From a bacterium BMS3Abin11 (GTDB lineage: Bacteria > Pseudomonadota > Gammaproteobacteria > BMS3Bbin11): a DNA stretch of 62,621 nt. A model generated the notes under the pieces. The model was not told where the DNA came from, made no database searches, and worked only from the letters and a program-made list of their open reading frames with translations. Positions within the stretch are counted from its first letter, which is position 1; each line of letters opens with the position of its first letter. The stretch covers positions 1 through 62,621 of the forward strand of contig BDTD01000028.1 of NCBI GenBank assembly GCA_002897635.1. Direction: 5' to 3'. Of this stretch, positions 8,729 through 17,723 are shown one piece after another. The position numbers and the translations under genes are program-made.

Positions 8729-9844
8729 TTAAATGGTTTTCCTGAATTTAATAATGCTTGCCGTAATAAATAAAAATACAAAAAACAATAATGAGGCATA
8801 AGCGGGTAATAAGTCAGTAAACTGCGTCTGCTTAATGAGTAAACCACGAATAATGTCTACAAAGTAGGTAAACGGGATAGCATAACTAATTGGCCTGACA
8901 CTATCCGGTATAGCTTCCAGTGGAAAAATAAAACCGGACAGTAAAATTGAAGGGACAATGATAAAAATAGCGAGGAACATTGCCTGTTGCTGTGTGCGGG
9001 AAATTAAAGAGATCAGCAGGCCGAGAGAAATCATTACGGCCACATAAATTATAGCTAATAGAAACAGCAATAGATGAGATGAAGGTTGAGGTAGATCGAA
9101 TAAAACCCATCCAGCTGCAAGGATAAAATAAAAATCAATTAATGCTATAAAAATATATGGCAGCAGTTTTCCTGCAATGAAAGTAGTTTTGCTCATGGGG
9201 GTAACGAGTAATTGCTCCAGGGTTCTTTTCTCCCTCTCTCTTACGACGGAGATACCCGTTAATATCAGAGCAATTTGCATGATTAATACCCCTATAACCC
9301 CTGGCAGGAAAAACCAGGTTTCTTTTTCATCTGGGTTGAATAATATTTCTGTATCCATAATAAAAGGGTCTTGAGCAATCACCACTGTGCCTGCATTTTC
9401 ATCCAGAAAATACATATCATTCGTCACACTCTGATCTGTTGCGCTATTAGAATTATATTTCATTGCCGTTGTAAGTGAGGGCATGGTGCCATCCACATAG
9501 AAGGTGATATGCGGTTGTTTATTTTCTGTCAAAAGAGAAGAAAAGTCTTTGCCGATAAACAGACCGGACTTTGCACGCCCTGATCGTATTTCTTCGACTA
9601 TTTGTTGTTTGTCATTGACGCCATACAGCTCAAAATATCCATCACTCCACAGCCCAGTTTTGATTAAATTGCTAAAATAAGATGAGTCACCATCGAATAC
9701 AGCCATTTTGACATTTTGAGGTTCCAGTTTCAGCGCAACACCAAATAATATCAGTAAGGCTAAGGGCATTACGACTATGAGTCCGATCAGACGTGGGTCT
9801 CTACGTAACTGTAAAATTTCTTTTTTTATAATTGCAGTAATCAA
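8729..9844 (-). CDS. ABC-2 type exporter permease (YhhJ/YbhR-like)
   Basis: 371 residues. One N-terminal helix (about 22-40) follows the start MITAIIKKEILQLRRDPR, typical of this family. A periplasmic segment of about 140 residues and five more helices (from about 175 to 368) follow, with the conserved cytoplasmic motif REREKRTLEQLLVTP. This is the YhhJ/YbhR/YbhS permease class, which usually works with a YbhF-type ATPase and an HlyD-type adaptor to export drugs or other hydrophobic compounds. The ATPase gene overlaps it by 4 bp upstream. Only one permease and no adaptor gene are adjacent, so the system may be minimal or use an adaptor encoded elsewhere. Confidence 0.88.
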   Translation of the reverse strand: MITAIIKKEILQLRRDPRLIGLIVVMPLALLILFGVALKLEPQNVKMAVFDGDSSYFSNLIKTGLWSDGYFELYGVNDKQQIVEEIRSGRAKSGLFIGKDFSSLLTENKQPHITFYVDGTMPSLTTAMKYNSNSATDQSVTNDMYFLDENAGTVVIAQDPFIMDTEILFNPDEKETWFFLPGVIGVLIMQIALILTGISVVREREKRTLEQLLVTPMSKTTFIAGKLLPYIFIALIDFYFILAAGWVLFDLPQPSSHLLLFLLAIIYVAVMISLGLLISLISRTQQQAMFLAIFIIVPSILLSGFIFPLEAIPDSVRPISYAIPFTYFVDIIRGLLIKQTQFTDLLPAYASLLFFVFLFITASIIKFRKTI

Positions 9845-10743
9845 TGTTTTACTGGGTTCTTTTGTGTCAGGGCGATAAATACATCTTCAAGATTTGGTTC
9901 GCTGATGGTTAGGGTGCAGGGCTTGCCGGTTATAGCACCGATTGTTGATTCCAGATCAGACTTCCTTGTTTCAGGTGTGACCACCAGGCGTAACTCATTG
10001 CCAAACTGGTTAACCAGTATCATTCCCATCGTGTTCAGCAATGTGCTCTGGAGTTCAGGGAGATATGATATATCTGCGGAGTATACCTTTGCATTTCCAA
10101 TTGCCTGCTTAATCGTGACTGGTGATCCTTCTGCGACAATTCGCCCTGATGAAATAAAAGCCAGTTGATGACACCGCTGTGCTTCTTCCATGTAGTGTGT
10201 TGTTATGAACAGAGTTTTACCTTCCGCACTTAGCCGGTAAAAATCATCCCAAAGTAATTTACGTGTTACAGGGTCAATGCCAGCGGTTGGTTCATCCAGA
10301 AAAAGTACTTTCGGGTCATGTGCCAGGGCGCAGACCAGTCCAAGGCGTCGTTGATAGCCTCCAGATAGTAAGCCCGCTAATTGATTTTTAAATGCGGCCA
10401 GATCGTAGCGATCCAGCAGAGAAGATAAGCGTTTTTCATCTGAAATATTATACATATGTGCATAAAATTCCAGGTTCTCCCATACGCTAAGTTCTTCATA
10501 CAGGCTAAAATGCTGTGCTACATATCCAAAGTCAGCTTTTGCCTGTTGAACACTCATGCCATTGACCCTGGCTTCGCCTTTATCACTTTCAATTATTCCG
10601 CAGAACATGCGGATAACAGTTGTTTTTCCCGCGGCATTTGGGCCAAGTAATCCAAAAATCTGTCCTCTATCGACATTCAAGGTCACACTATCAACAGCCA
10701 TGTGATCCTTGAAACATTTTGTTAAGTTGGTTGCCTGTATCAA
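9841..10743 (-). CDS. ABC exporter ATPase (YbhF/CcmA-like)
   Basis: 300 residues, a single nucleotide-binding domain. Walker A GPNAAGKTT lies near residue 35, signature LSGGYQRRLG near 128, Walker B VLFLDEPTAGIDP near 150, H-loop TTHYMEEA near 185. The extra C-terminal region (about 220-300) is the accessory domain common in ATPases paired with ABC-2 permeases. E. coli YbhF has two fused domains; this has one. It is the first gene of a two-gene leftward operon with the permease, inserted between metF and metH. Confidence 0.88.
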   Translation of the reverse strand: MIQATNLTKCFKDHMAVDSVTLNVDRGQIFGLLGPNAAGKTTVIRMFCGIIESDKGEARVNGMSVQQAKADFGYVAQHFSLYEELSVWENLEFYAHMYNISDEKRLSSLLDRYDLAAFKNQLAGLLSGGYQRRLGLVCALAHDPKVLFLDEPTAGIDPVTRKLLWDDFYRLSAEGKTLFITTHYMEEAQRCHQLAFISSGRIVAEGSPVTIKQAIGNAKVYSADISYLPELQSTLLNTMGMILVNQFGNELRLVVTPETRKSDLESTIGAITGKPCTLTISEPNLEDVFIALTQKNPVKH

Positions 10744-10791
10744 GGGGGTGTTTTCACCTCAGGTAATTATATTTACGTAGTTTATATTTGT

Positions 10792-11646
10792 TTAGCCGGA
10801 CAGCTTGAGGTGGTTCCAGATTGTTTGAACGGGCTCGTTCCTATTCATGGAATAAAAATGCAGACCCGGCGCGCCACCTTCGAGCAACTGTTCGCACAGG
10901 CGTATGACCACATCCAGCCCGAACTCACGAATTGATTCAAGGTCATCACCGTAAGATTCCAGGCGCTTGCGTATCCAGCGGGGGATTTCTGCGCCACAGG
11001 CGTCTGAGAAACGCGCTAGCTGTTTGTAGTTGGTGATTGGCATGATGCCAGGTATGACTGGTATTTTCAGACCCATTTTCTGGCAATCATCAATAAACCG
11101 AAAATAGGCATCCGGATTAAAGAAATACTGGGTGATTGCAGAATCAGCACCGGCATCTACCTTACGTTTAAAATTTATTAGATCAGCCTGGGCACTGGTT
11201 GCCTGTGGATGGAACTCAGGATAGGCGGCGACCTCTATGGTAAAGTAATCGCCGGTTAGCCGACGAATGAATTCCACCAGCTCATTGGCGTAACGTAGTT
11301 CATTATGCTCGGCCGTGCCGTAGCCGGAGGGAATATCACCGCGCAGTGCGACCAGGCGTTTGACGCCAAGTTTGCGGTATTCGGCCAGCATTTTGGCCAA
11401 AGTGTTCCGGTTGGTTGATATACAGGAGATGTGCGGTGCGGCTTCAAGACCATCTTCTTCTATGATGGTCTTCACCGTCTGGTAGGTTCCATCTTGCGTG
11501 CTGCCACCAGCGCCAAAGGTTACTGAGGCAAAAGCAGGTTTAAGCTTGCTTAGTTCCTTGCGAGTGGTGGCCAGTGACTGCTCACCTTTCTCAGTACGTG
11601 CAGGGAAGTATTCGAGACTGAATGTCTTTATTATATCCTGGGGCAT
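10792..11646 (-). CDS. metF: 5,10-methylenetetrahydrofolate reductase
   Basis: 284 residues (E. coli MetF 296). A FAD enzyme that makes the 5-methyltetrahydrofolate used by MetH. Seen: N-terminal SLEYFPARTEKGEQ, the FAD-barrel motif SVTFGAGGSTQDGT, the ALRGDIPSGYG segment, DSAITQYFFNPDAYFRFID with the substrate Gln, and the family C-terminus GLHFYSMNRNEP. The ATG at 11644-11646 is chosen because it gives the normal MetF N-terminus (MPQDIIKTFSLEYFP); a start further upstream would add an unrelated leader. It lies between ahcY and the ABC pair, all leftward, matching the methionine-cycle context. Confidence 0.96.
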   Translation of the reverse strand: MPQDIIKTFSLEYFPARTEKGEQSLATTRKELSKLKPAFASVTFGAGGSTQDGTYQTVKTIIEEDGLEAAPHISCISTNRNTLAKMLAEYRKLGVKRLVALRGDIPSGYGTAEHNELRYANELVEFIRRLTGDYFTIEVAAYPEFHPQATSAQADLINFKRKVDAGADSAITQYFFNPDAYFRFIDDCQKMGLKIPVIPGIMPITNYKQLARFSDACGAEIPRWIRKRLESYGDDLESIREFGLDVVIRLCEQLLEGGAPGLHFYSMNRNEPVQTIWNHLKLSG

Positions 11647-11732
11647 GCCTTGAGTTCTCTGAAGAAGCCCTGTCAACAGTATTTCGTCATTTTGAATGCA
11701 GCGTGGCAATCTGTGTTTAAAAAAGTAACCCG

Positions 11733-11767
11733 GAGATTACTTCATCACTTCGTTCTTCGCAATGACG
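11733..11767. repeat. CGTCATTGCGA-type dispersed repeat
   Basis: On the minus strand the 35 bp read CGTCATTGCGAAGAACGAAG and continue TGATGAAGTAATCTC. This pattern, with its GAACGAAGTGATGAAG core, is a widespread bacterial intergenic repeat (established knowledge). It sits between metF and ahcY and is followed by an inverted copy of the AACCTCTG motif at 11771-11784. Confidence 0.6.
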
Positions 11768-11787
11768 GCAAACAGAGGTTCTCTAAA

Positions 11788-13101
11788 TCAGTAGCGGTAG
11801 TATTCAGGTTTATATGGGCCGTCTACCGGTACACTGATGTAGTCCGCCTGTTTCTGGCTAAGTACGCTAAGGGAGACACCAATTTTTTCCAGATGCAGAC
11901 GTGCGACCTTTTCATCGAGATGTTTAGGCAGGACGTATACGATATTTTCATAGTTTTCCGGGTTGTTCCATAATTCAATCTGCGCGATGACCTGGTTGGT
12001 GAACGAGGCTGACATGACGAAGCTCGGGTGGCCGGTAGCGCAACCAAGATTGACCAGACGGCCTTCAGCCAGCACGATCAGTTTTTTGCCGTCAGGAAAG
12101 ATGACATGGTCAACCTGTGCCTTGATATTTTCCCAGGTGTATTGTTTCAGTGATGCAATGTCAATTTCAGAATCAAAGTGCCCGATGTTGCAGACGATAG
12201 CTTCGTTTTTCATCTTCAGCATATGATCATGCGTAATAACATCAAGGTTACCGGTAGCAGTAACGAAAATGTCGCCGTAAGTACATGCATCGTTCATGTC
12301 GACGACACGGTAGCCTTCCATCGTTGCCTGCAGTGCGCAGATAGGATCAATTTCTGTCACCATGACTGTAGCGCCAAGGCCTTTAAATGCCTGTGTGCAG
12401 CCTTTTCCGACATCACCGTAACCGAGTACGACGCAGATTTTACCGGCAATCATAACGTCGGTGGCACGTTTGATGCCGTCGACCAGAGATTCACGGCAAC
12501 CGTAGAGGTTGTCGAATTTTGATTTGGTGACCGAATCATTGACGTTGATGGCCGGGGTCAGCAGTTTGCCTTCATTGGCCATTTCGTACAGGCGGTGAAC
12601 ACCGGTTGTAGTTTCTTCAGAGATACCTCTGACATCCTTGAGCATTTCAGGATACTTTTCGTGCATCAGCTGAGTGAGGTCTCCGCCATCATCCAGTATC
12701 ATGTTTGGGCGCCAACCGTCCGGGCCAAAAATAGTTTGTTCGATACACCACCAGAATTCTTCTTCGGTCTCGCCTTTCCAGGCAAAAACAGGCGTGCCAT
12801 TATCAGCGATGGCTGCAGCGGCCTGATCCTGGGTGGAGAAGATGTTGCATGAAGACCAGCGTACTTCGGCCCCCAGCGCTTCCAGTGTTTCGATCAGCAC
12901 GGCAGTCTGAATCGTCATGTGCAGGCAGCCTGCAATGCGCGCGCCTTTGAGAGGTTTTGTATCACCATATTCATCACGCAAAGCCATAAGGCCAGGCATT
13001 TCAACTTCGCCAATACTGATTTCCTTGTGTCCCCATTCAGCCAGACTTATGTCTGCGACTTTGTAATCCGGTGTCAGATTTTCTACGGGTTGTACACTCA
13101 T
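11788..13101 (-). CDS. ahcY: S-adenosylhomocysteinase
   Basis: 437 residues. A cytosolic NAD-dependent hydrolase that splits S-adenosylhomocysteine into adenosine and homocysteine, pulling methylation forward. Seen: the substrate segment around [13 protein letters not shown], the NAD fold [13 protein letters not shown] (about residue 225), the conserved [11 protein letters not shown], the [15 protein letters not shown] region, and the invariant C-terminus (PYKPEYYRY) whose Lys/Tyr reach the neighbouring subunit. It is 48 bp downstream of metK on the same strand, consistent with a metK-ahcY unit. That gap is too short for the SAH riboswitch found before ahcY in some relatives. Confidence 0.98.
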   Translation of the reverse strand: MSVQPVENLTPDYKVADISLAEWGHKEISIGEVEMPGLMALRDEYGDTKPLKGARIAGCLHMTIQTAVLIETLEALGAEVRWSSCNIFSTQDQAAAAIADNGTPVFAWKGETEEEFWWCIEQTIFGPDGWRPNMILDDGGDLTQLMHEKYPEMLKDVRGISEETTTGVHRLYEMANEGKLLTPAINVNDSVTKSKFDNLYGCRESLVDGIKRATDVMIAGKICVVLGYGDVGKGCTQAFKGLGATVMVTEIDPICALQATMEGYRVVDMNDACTYGDIFVTATGNLDVITHDHMLKMKNEAIVCNIGHFDSEIDIASLKQYTWENIKAQVDHVIFPDGKKLIVLAEGRLVNLGCATGHPSFVMSASFTNQVIAQIELWNNPENYENIVYVLPKHLDEKVARLHLEKIGVSLSVLSQKQADYISVPVDGPYKPEYYRY

Positions 13102-13149
13102 AGCTTCCTCTCGATATGTTTGTGTTGCTAAAAAATAGTCGTTAGTTCG

Positions 13150-14349
13150 TTAAATATTTTTTGGCCAGGCTGTTGCTGCCTGGCTTATTTTTGCATCATC
13201 ACGCAGGGCGTCGACCTTATCCAGTGTTTCCCAGCTGAACTGCTCCTCGGTACGACCAAAATGACCATAGGCAGCGCAGTCACGGTAGATTGGACGCAGT
13301 AGATCCAGTGATTCAATTATGCCCCGAGGACGTAAATCAAAATGTACACGCACCAATGCTTCGATCTGCTCTTCAGGTATGCTGCCAGTGCCGAAGGTAT
13401 TGACCAGTAGTGAGACGGGTTCAGAAACGCCAATGGCGTAAGCTACCTGTACTTCACAGCGCCTGGCCAGGCCAGCAGCAACCACATTTTTGGCTACATG
13501 GCGCAGGGCGTACGCAGCTGAACGATCAACTTTGGACGGATCTTTGCCGGAGAAGGCCCCGCCGCCATGGCGGGCACTGCCACCATAGGTATCTACAATG
13601 ATCTTGCGCCCGGTCAGACCACAATCGCCAGCCGGGCCACCAATAACAAAGCGTCCGGTGGGGTTAATCATGAAGCGGGTTTCCTTGCTAATCATGGCTG
13701 CAGGAATGACTGGCTTGATGATTTCTTCAATAATGGTTTCCTGCAATTGCTTATGTTCGATATCCGGCGAGTGCTGAGTAGACAGTACGACAGTATCAAC
13801 ATGGCTGGGAATGCCATCGATGTAGCGCACGCTGACCTGGGATTTTGCATCCGGGCGCAGCCATGGCAGCGTGCCGTTCTTACGTAATTCTGCCTGGCGA
13901 TGAACCAGACGGTGCGCGTAATGAATTGGGAAAGGCATCAGTACGTCTGTTTCATCACAGGCGTAACCGAACATCAGGCCCTGGTCACCGGCACCCTGGT
14001 CGAGGTCAATACCTTCGCCGGTATTGACACCAGCTGCAATATCCTGTGACTGCTTGTCGAGCGACACCAGTACGGCACAGGATTTGCCATCAAAGCCAAT
14101 CTCTGATGAATCATAGCCGATGTCGACTATGGTCTTGCGAACAATTTCGCTATAGTCGATATTCGCGTTGGTGGTGATTTCACCGGCGATGATGGCCATG
14201 CCGGTGTTGACCAGTGTTTCGCAGGCCACACGTGAGTGGCGGTCTTCCGCCAGCAGGCCATCAAGAATGGCATCGGAGATCTGGTCTGCGACCTTGTCCG
14301 GATGTCCTTCTGAAACCGATTCGGATGTAAATAGAAAATCTTTTGCCAT
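13150..14349 (-). CDS. metK: S-adenosylmethionine synthetase
   Basis: 399 residues. It makes SAM from methionine and ATP. Seen: [20 protein letters not shown] at the N-terminus with the catalytic His, [16 protein letters not shown] near residue 115, and the P-loop-like [19 protein letters not shown] near 260. ATG 14347-14349 gives the usual start [12 protein letters not shown]; an upstream in-frame start would add six unusual residues. It is divergent from ttcA with a 78-bp shared upstream region. With ahcY, metF and metH it completes the activated-methyl cycle within 9.5 kb. Confidence 0.98.
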   Translation of the reverse strand: MAKDFLFTSESVSEGHPDKVADQISDAILDGLLAEDRHSRVACETLVNTGMAIIAGEITTNANIDYSEIVRKTIVDIGYDSSEIGFDGKSCAVLVSLDKQSQDIAAGVNTGEGIDLDQGAGDQGLMFGYACDETDVLMPFPIHYAHRLVHRQAELRKNGTLPWLRPDAKSQVSVRYIDGIPSHVDTVVLSTQHSPDIEHKQLQETIIEEIIKPVIPAAMISKETRFMINPTGRFVIGGPAGDCGLTGRKIIVDTYGGSARHGGGAFSGKDPSKVDRSAAYALRHVAKNVVAAGLARRCEVQVAYAIGVSEPVSLLVNTFGTGSIPEEQIEALVRVHFDLRPRGIIESLDLLRPIYRDCAAYGHFGRTEEQFSWETLDKVDALRDDAKISQAATAWPKNI

Positions 14350-14427
14350 GAAAAATACCACACTCACTAAGACTGTAAAAAAAGACGGGCAATTTTACCA
14401 GTTTCTTTCCAATGGTGCATCCTGATT

Positions 14428-15234
14428 ATGCCTGTGAAAAAAATAGAAGAACATATTGATTATACAGGGGAAAGTACTTACACCACTGTGAAAACTTCAA
14501 TTAAGCCACCAAAGAAGCTGCTCAGGCCTGTGGGGCGGGCTATTGTAGATTATCAGATGATTGAAGAAGGTGACAGGTTACTCCTGGGACTGTCCGGTGG
14601 CAAAGATTCTCTATCACTGTTACATTTGCTGCATCACCTTAAAAACTACGCTCCGGTTCGCTTCAACCTTGTGGTGGCGACGGTAGACCCCGGTATCGAG
14701 GGTTTCGACCCATCACCGTTAAAAGCATATCTTGCTGGCCTGGGAATCGATTATTTCTACCGGAAGCAGGCAATTGCTGAACAGGCCGAAGAAAATATGA
14801 GGCGTGACTCATTCTGTGCTTATTGTTCCCGCATGCGGCGTGGCATATTGTATTCCACAGCCAGAAAGAATAATTGCAATAAGCTGGTGCTGGCTCAGCA
14901 TCTGGACGACCTGGCCGAGTCGTTTATGATGAGCAGCTTTTATGGCGGAAGTTTGCGAACCATGAAGGCGAGTTATACCATTGATGCGGGGGATCTGCAG
15001 GTGATTCGACCACTGGTGTATGTTAGAGAACGGCAGCTGACTAAATTTGCGGAAGCAGCGAAACTGCCGGTGATTGTTGATAATTGCCCTGCCTGTTTCA
15101 GTAAACCGACCCAACGAGAGCACATGAAGCAACTGTTGGCGCAGGAGGAGAAGGTCAACCCAAATCTGTTTGCCAACCTGCTTCATGCAATGCGGCCTTT
15201 AATGGGAAACAGCAGAGGAAAGAGGAAGGGTTAA
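14428..15234 (+). CDS. ttcA: tRNA 2-thiocytidine-32 synthetase TtcA
   Basis: 268 residues (E. coli TtcA 311, so the C-terminus is shorter). The PP-loop SGGKDS near residue 55 binds ATP. CAYCSRMRRG (near 130) and a later CPACF (near 218) supply the cysteines that hold the iron-sulfur cluster in this family. The enzyme thiolates C32 in some tRNAs. The N-terminus carries a Lys/Thr-rich extension of about 35 residues before the conserved region. Divergent from metK. The ferredoxin gene 43 bp downstream is a plausible functional partner for an Fe-S enzyme. Confidence 0.93.
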   Translation: MPVKKIEEHIDYTGESTYTTVKTSIKPPKKLLRPVGRAIVDYQMIEEGDRLLLGLSGGKDSLSLLHLLHHLKNYAPVRFNLVVATVDPGIEGFDPSPLKAYLAGLGIDYFYRKQAIAEQAEENMRRDSFCAYCSRMRRGILYSTARKNNCNKLVLAQHLDDLAESFMMSSFYGGSLRTMKASYTIDAGDLQVIRPLVYVRERQLTKFAEAAKLPVIVDNCPACFSKPTQREHMKQLLAQEEKVNPNLFANLLHAMRPLMGNSRGKRKG

Positions 15235-15249
15235 AGGGGAAGGAAAAGA
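15212..15249. repeat. Purine-rich AGAGGAAA-type repeat
   Basis: AGCAGAGGAAAGAGGAAGGG and following purines span the ttcA stop codon and the ttcA-fdxA gap. The same word run recurs at 51513-51549 after the second ABC permease gene. Probably another member of the local heptamer-type repeats. Confidence 0.35.
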
Positions 15250-15277
15250 TGTGTTACGGTTTACAGACTAAAGACTT

Positions 15278-15601
15278 ATGACCTACGTTGTCACAGAAAA
15301 TTGTATCAATTGTAAATACACTGATTGTGTTGTTGTATGCCCCGTTGACTGTTTCCATGAGGGTCCTAATTTCCTGGTCATTGATCCTGAAGAATGTATT
15401 GATTGTGCACTGTGTGTTCCCGAGTGCCCAGTTGAAGCCATTTATGCAGATGATGAGCTTCCCGATGGGATGGAACAATATATTGCATTGAATGCTGAAT
15501 TGTCAGAAATCTGGCCTGTTATTAGCGAGAAAATCGAGCCCCTGGCAGATGCAGAGAAATGGGATGGTGTAAAAGATAAACTGAAATATCTTAAACGATA
15601 A
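15278..15601 (+). CDS. fdxA: 7Fe-8S ferredoxin FdxA
   Basis: 107 residues. A soluble electron carrier of the Azotobacter FdI type. The first motif [17 protein letters not shown] has the extended spacing that gives a 3Fe-4S cluster; the second, [12 protein letters not shown], is a classical 4Fe-4S motif. The C-terminal extension (residues 60-107, with [18 protein letters not shown]) is also typical. Downstream of ttcA on the same strand and convergent with ilvD; a hairpin-forming repeat lies between the two stop codons. Confidence 0.95.
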   Translation: MTYVVTENCINCKYTDCVVVCPVDCFHEGPNFLVIDPEECIDCALCVPECPVEAIYADDELPDGMEQYIALNAELSEIWPVISEKIEPLADAEKWDGVKDKLKYLKR

Positions 15602-15619
15602 CAGACCGTTTTTACGTGT

Positions 15620-15664
15620 TAGGTTTTACGGTTTACGCAACACCTAAAACGTAAAACGTAAACG
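15620..15664. repeat. Heptamer-type inverted repeat between fdxA and ilvD
   Basis: GTTTTACGGTTTACG on the left faces CCTAAAACGTAAAACGTAAA on the right. The units AACGTAA/TTACGTT recur at 7-bp steps, and the halves can pair. It sits between two convergent genes, a position expected of a two-way terminator (inference). Confidence 0.5.
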
Positions 15665-15670
15665 GTTTCA

Positions 15671-17515
15671 TTATTTTAGCTGGCTTAAATCACGTACTGC
15701 ACCACGTGCAGCACAGGTGGTCATGGCTGCATAAGCCTTTAATGCCTGGCTGACTATACGGTTCCGGTTAACTGGTTTCCAGCCGCTTTCGCTTTTGGCA
15801 TCCATTGCCTGGCGGCGTTGTGCCAGTTCTTCCTTGCTGATAGCCAGCTGAATGCTACGATTTGGGATATCGATCTCTATCGTATCGCCTTCCTCAATCA
15901 GTCCGATGGCACCCCCTTCGGCGGCTTCCGGTGAAACATGACCAATAGACAGGCCAGTGGTGCCGCCGGAGAATCGCCCGTCGGTGAGCAGTGCGCAAAC
16001 CTTGCCCATCCCTTTGGATTTTAGATAGGAAGTGGGATAGAGCATTTCCTGCATGCCCGGCCCACCTTTGGGGCCTTCGTAGCGAATCACGACGACATCA
16101 CCGGCAACGATCTGGTCAGCAAGGATCGCTTCCATGGCGATGTCCTGCGATTCAAAGATTCTTGCGCTGCCAGTGAATTTTAAAATGTTTTCGTCAACTC
16201 CGGCTGTTTTAACGATACAACCCTGTTCGGCAATGTTGCCATAGAGTACTGCCAAACCACCGTCCTTTGAGTAAGCATGTTCCAGGTCATGGATACAGCC
16301 GTTGCTGCGATCGGTATCGAGCGACCAACGCCTGTTCTGTGAGAAGGCCTGCTGGGTCGGCACATTGCCCGGAGCGGCAGAGTAGCGTAGTTTTGCTTCT
16401 TCATCATCTGACACAGCAATATCCCATTTTTTAAGTTCGTCTGCGACGGTTGCACTGTGAACGGTCGGCAGGTCGGTGTGGATCAGACCGGCACGATCGA
16501 GTTCACCGAGGATGCCCATGACACCACCGGCACGGTGGACATCTTCCATATGGTAGGTCTGGATAGACGGTGCAACTTTGCAAAGATGAGGGACCTTGCG
16601 TGACAGGCGATCGATGTCTTCCATAGTGAACTTAACCTCACCTTCTTCAGCAGCAGCAAGAAGATGCAGAACAGTATTGGTTGAGCCACCCATGGCGATA
16701 TCGAGGCACATTGCATTTTCAAAGGCCTCGAAAGTGGCGATAGAGCGCGGCAATAACGAATCATCATCATTTTCGTAATAACGGCGGGCCAGGTCAACAA
16801 TACGACGACCTGCCTCCAGGAAGAGGTCCTCGCGATCGGCGTGAGTCGCCAGCAATGAGCCATTACCCGGTAGAGACAGACCTAACGCCTCGGTCAGACA
16901 GTTCATCGAATTGGCGGTAAACATACCAGAGCAGGAACCACAGGTCGGGCAGGCAGCGCGTTCCACCTTGAATACATCTTCATCGGATTCATTCTCATCG
17001 CCAGCCATCACCATAGCATCAACCAGATCCAGGTGGACTTCCTGTTCGTTGATCACGGCCTTACCCGATTCCATCGGCCCACCGGACACAAAGATTGTCG
17101 GTATATTCAGCCGCATCGCAGCCATCAGCATGCCTGGTGTAATCTTGTCACAATTGGAGATGCAGACAATGGCATCGGCGCAATGAGCATTGACCATGTA
17201 TTCGACCGAGTCGGCGATGATTTCACGCGAAGGCAGTGAGTACAACATACCGCCATGCCCCATAGCGATACCGTCATCAATAGCAATAGTATTAAATTCT
17301 TTTGCAACACCACCGGCTTTTTCAATTTCCCGTGCTACCAGTTGTCCTATATCTTTCAGATGGACATGACCGGGAACAAATTGCGTGAACGAATTGGCAA
17401 TGGCAATGATAGGTTTGTCAAAATCTCCATTTTTCATGCCAGTGGCTCGCCATAATGCACGGGCACCGGCCATGTTGCGGCCATGGGTGGTTGTTCGGGA
17501 GCGGTATTCGGGCAT
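15671..17515 (-). CDS. ilvD: Dihydroxy-acid dehydratase
   Basis: 614 residues, full length. An iron-sulfur enzyme of valine, isoleucine and pantothenate synthesis that dehydrates 2,3-dihydroxy-isovalerate and its homologue. Seen: [18 protein letters not shown] (cluster Cys about residue 122), [19 protein letters not shown] (about 190-210), and the C-terminal [19 protein letters not shown] with active-site Ser. This is the longer IlvD class found in E. coli. It is leftward, with no other ilv genes in the window, so it is probably transcribed alone. Confidence 0.97.
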   Translation of the reverse strand: MPEYRSRTTTHGRNMAGARALWRATGMKNGDFDKPIIAIANSFTQFVPGHVHLKDIGQLVAREIEKAGGVAKEFNTIAIDDGIAMGHGGMLYSLPSREIIADSVEYMVNAHCADAIVCISNCDKITPGMLMAAMRLNIPTIFVSGGPMESGKAVINEQEVHLDLVDAMVMAGDENESDEDVFKVERAACPTCGSCSGMFTANSMNCLTEALGLSLPGNGSLLATHADREDLFLEAGRRIVDLARRYYENDDDSLLPRSIATFEAFENAMCLDIAMGGSTNTVLHLLAAAEEGEVKFTMEDIDRLSRKVPHLCKVAPSIQTYHMEDVHRAGGVMGILGELDRAGLIHTDLPTVHSATVADELKKWDIAVSDDEEAKLRYSAAPGNVPTQQAFSQNRRWSLDTDRSNGCIHDLEHAYSKDGGLAVLYGNIAEQGCIVKTAGVDENILKFTGSARIFESQDIAMEAILADQIVAGDVVVIRYEGPKGGPGMQEMLYPTSYLKSKGMGKVCALLTDGRFSGGTTGLSIGHVSPEAAEGGAIGLIEEGDTIEIDIPNRSIQLAISKEELAQRRQAMDAKSESGWKPVNRNRIVSQALKAYAAMTTCAARGAVRDLSQLK

Positions 17516-17590
17516 GATTGTTCTCGGGCTCTTTGACTTATATCAGACAGTGTATTGTAGTTGGACTGGGGTAAATGGCAATGGGTTAAT

Positions 17591-17723
17591 AGTTCCAAGT
17601 TCCAAGTTCCAAGGTCCAAGATCCAGGTCAAACCAAATAATAATCTCTATCTACCTCTGCATCCTTAGCATAAGAGCTTTTGATGTTGAAGATTCTATTC
17701 TTGGAACTTGGATCTTGGAACTT
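17591..17723. repeat. TTCCAAG heptamer repeat, large inverted repeat
   Basis: 17591-17627 carries five GTTCCAA/ATCCAAG-like heptamers. 17700-17723 carries the complementary CTTGGAACTTGGATCTTGGA run, directly abutting the ntrC stop codon. About 70 bp separate the arms. Related single arms occur at 20266-20336 and 52700-52715. Seen directly; the function may be transcription termination. Confidence 0.55.

Noticed and set aside
13102-13149. SAH or SAM riboswitch upstream of ahcY/metK
   Set aside because: The ahcY-metK gap is 48 bp and the metK-ttcA gap 78 bp, too short for the known riboswitch folds, and no conserved core was seen. The 101 bp before metH also lack a cobalamin box.
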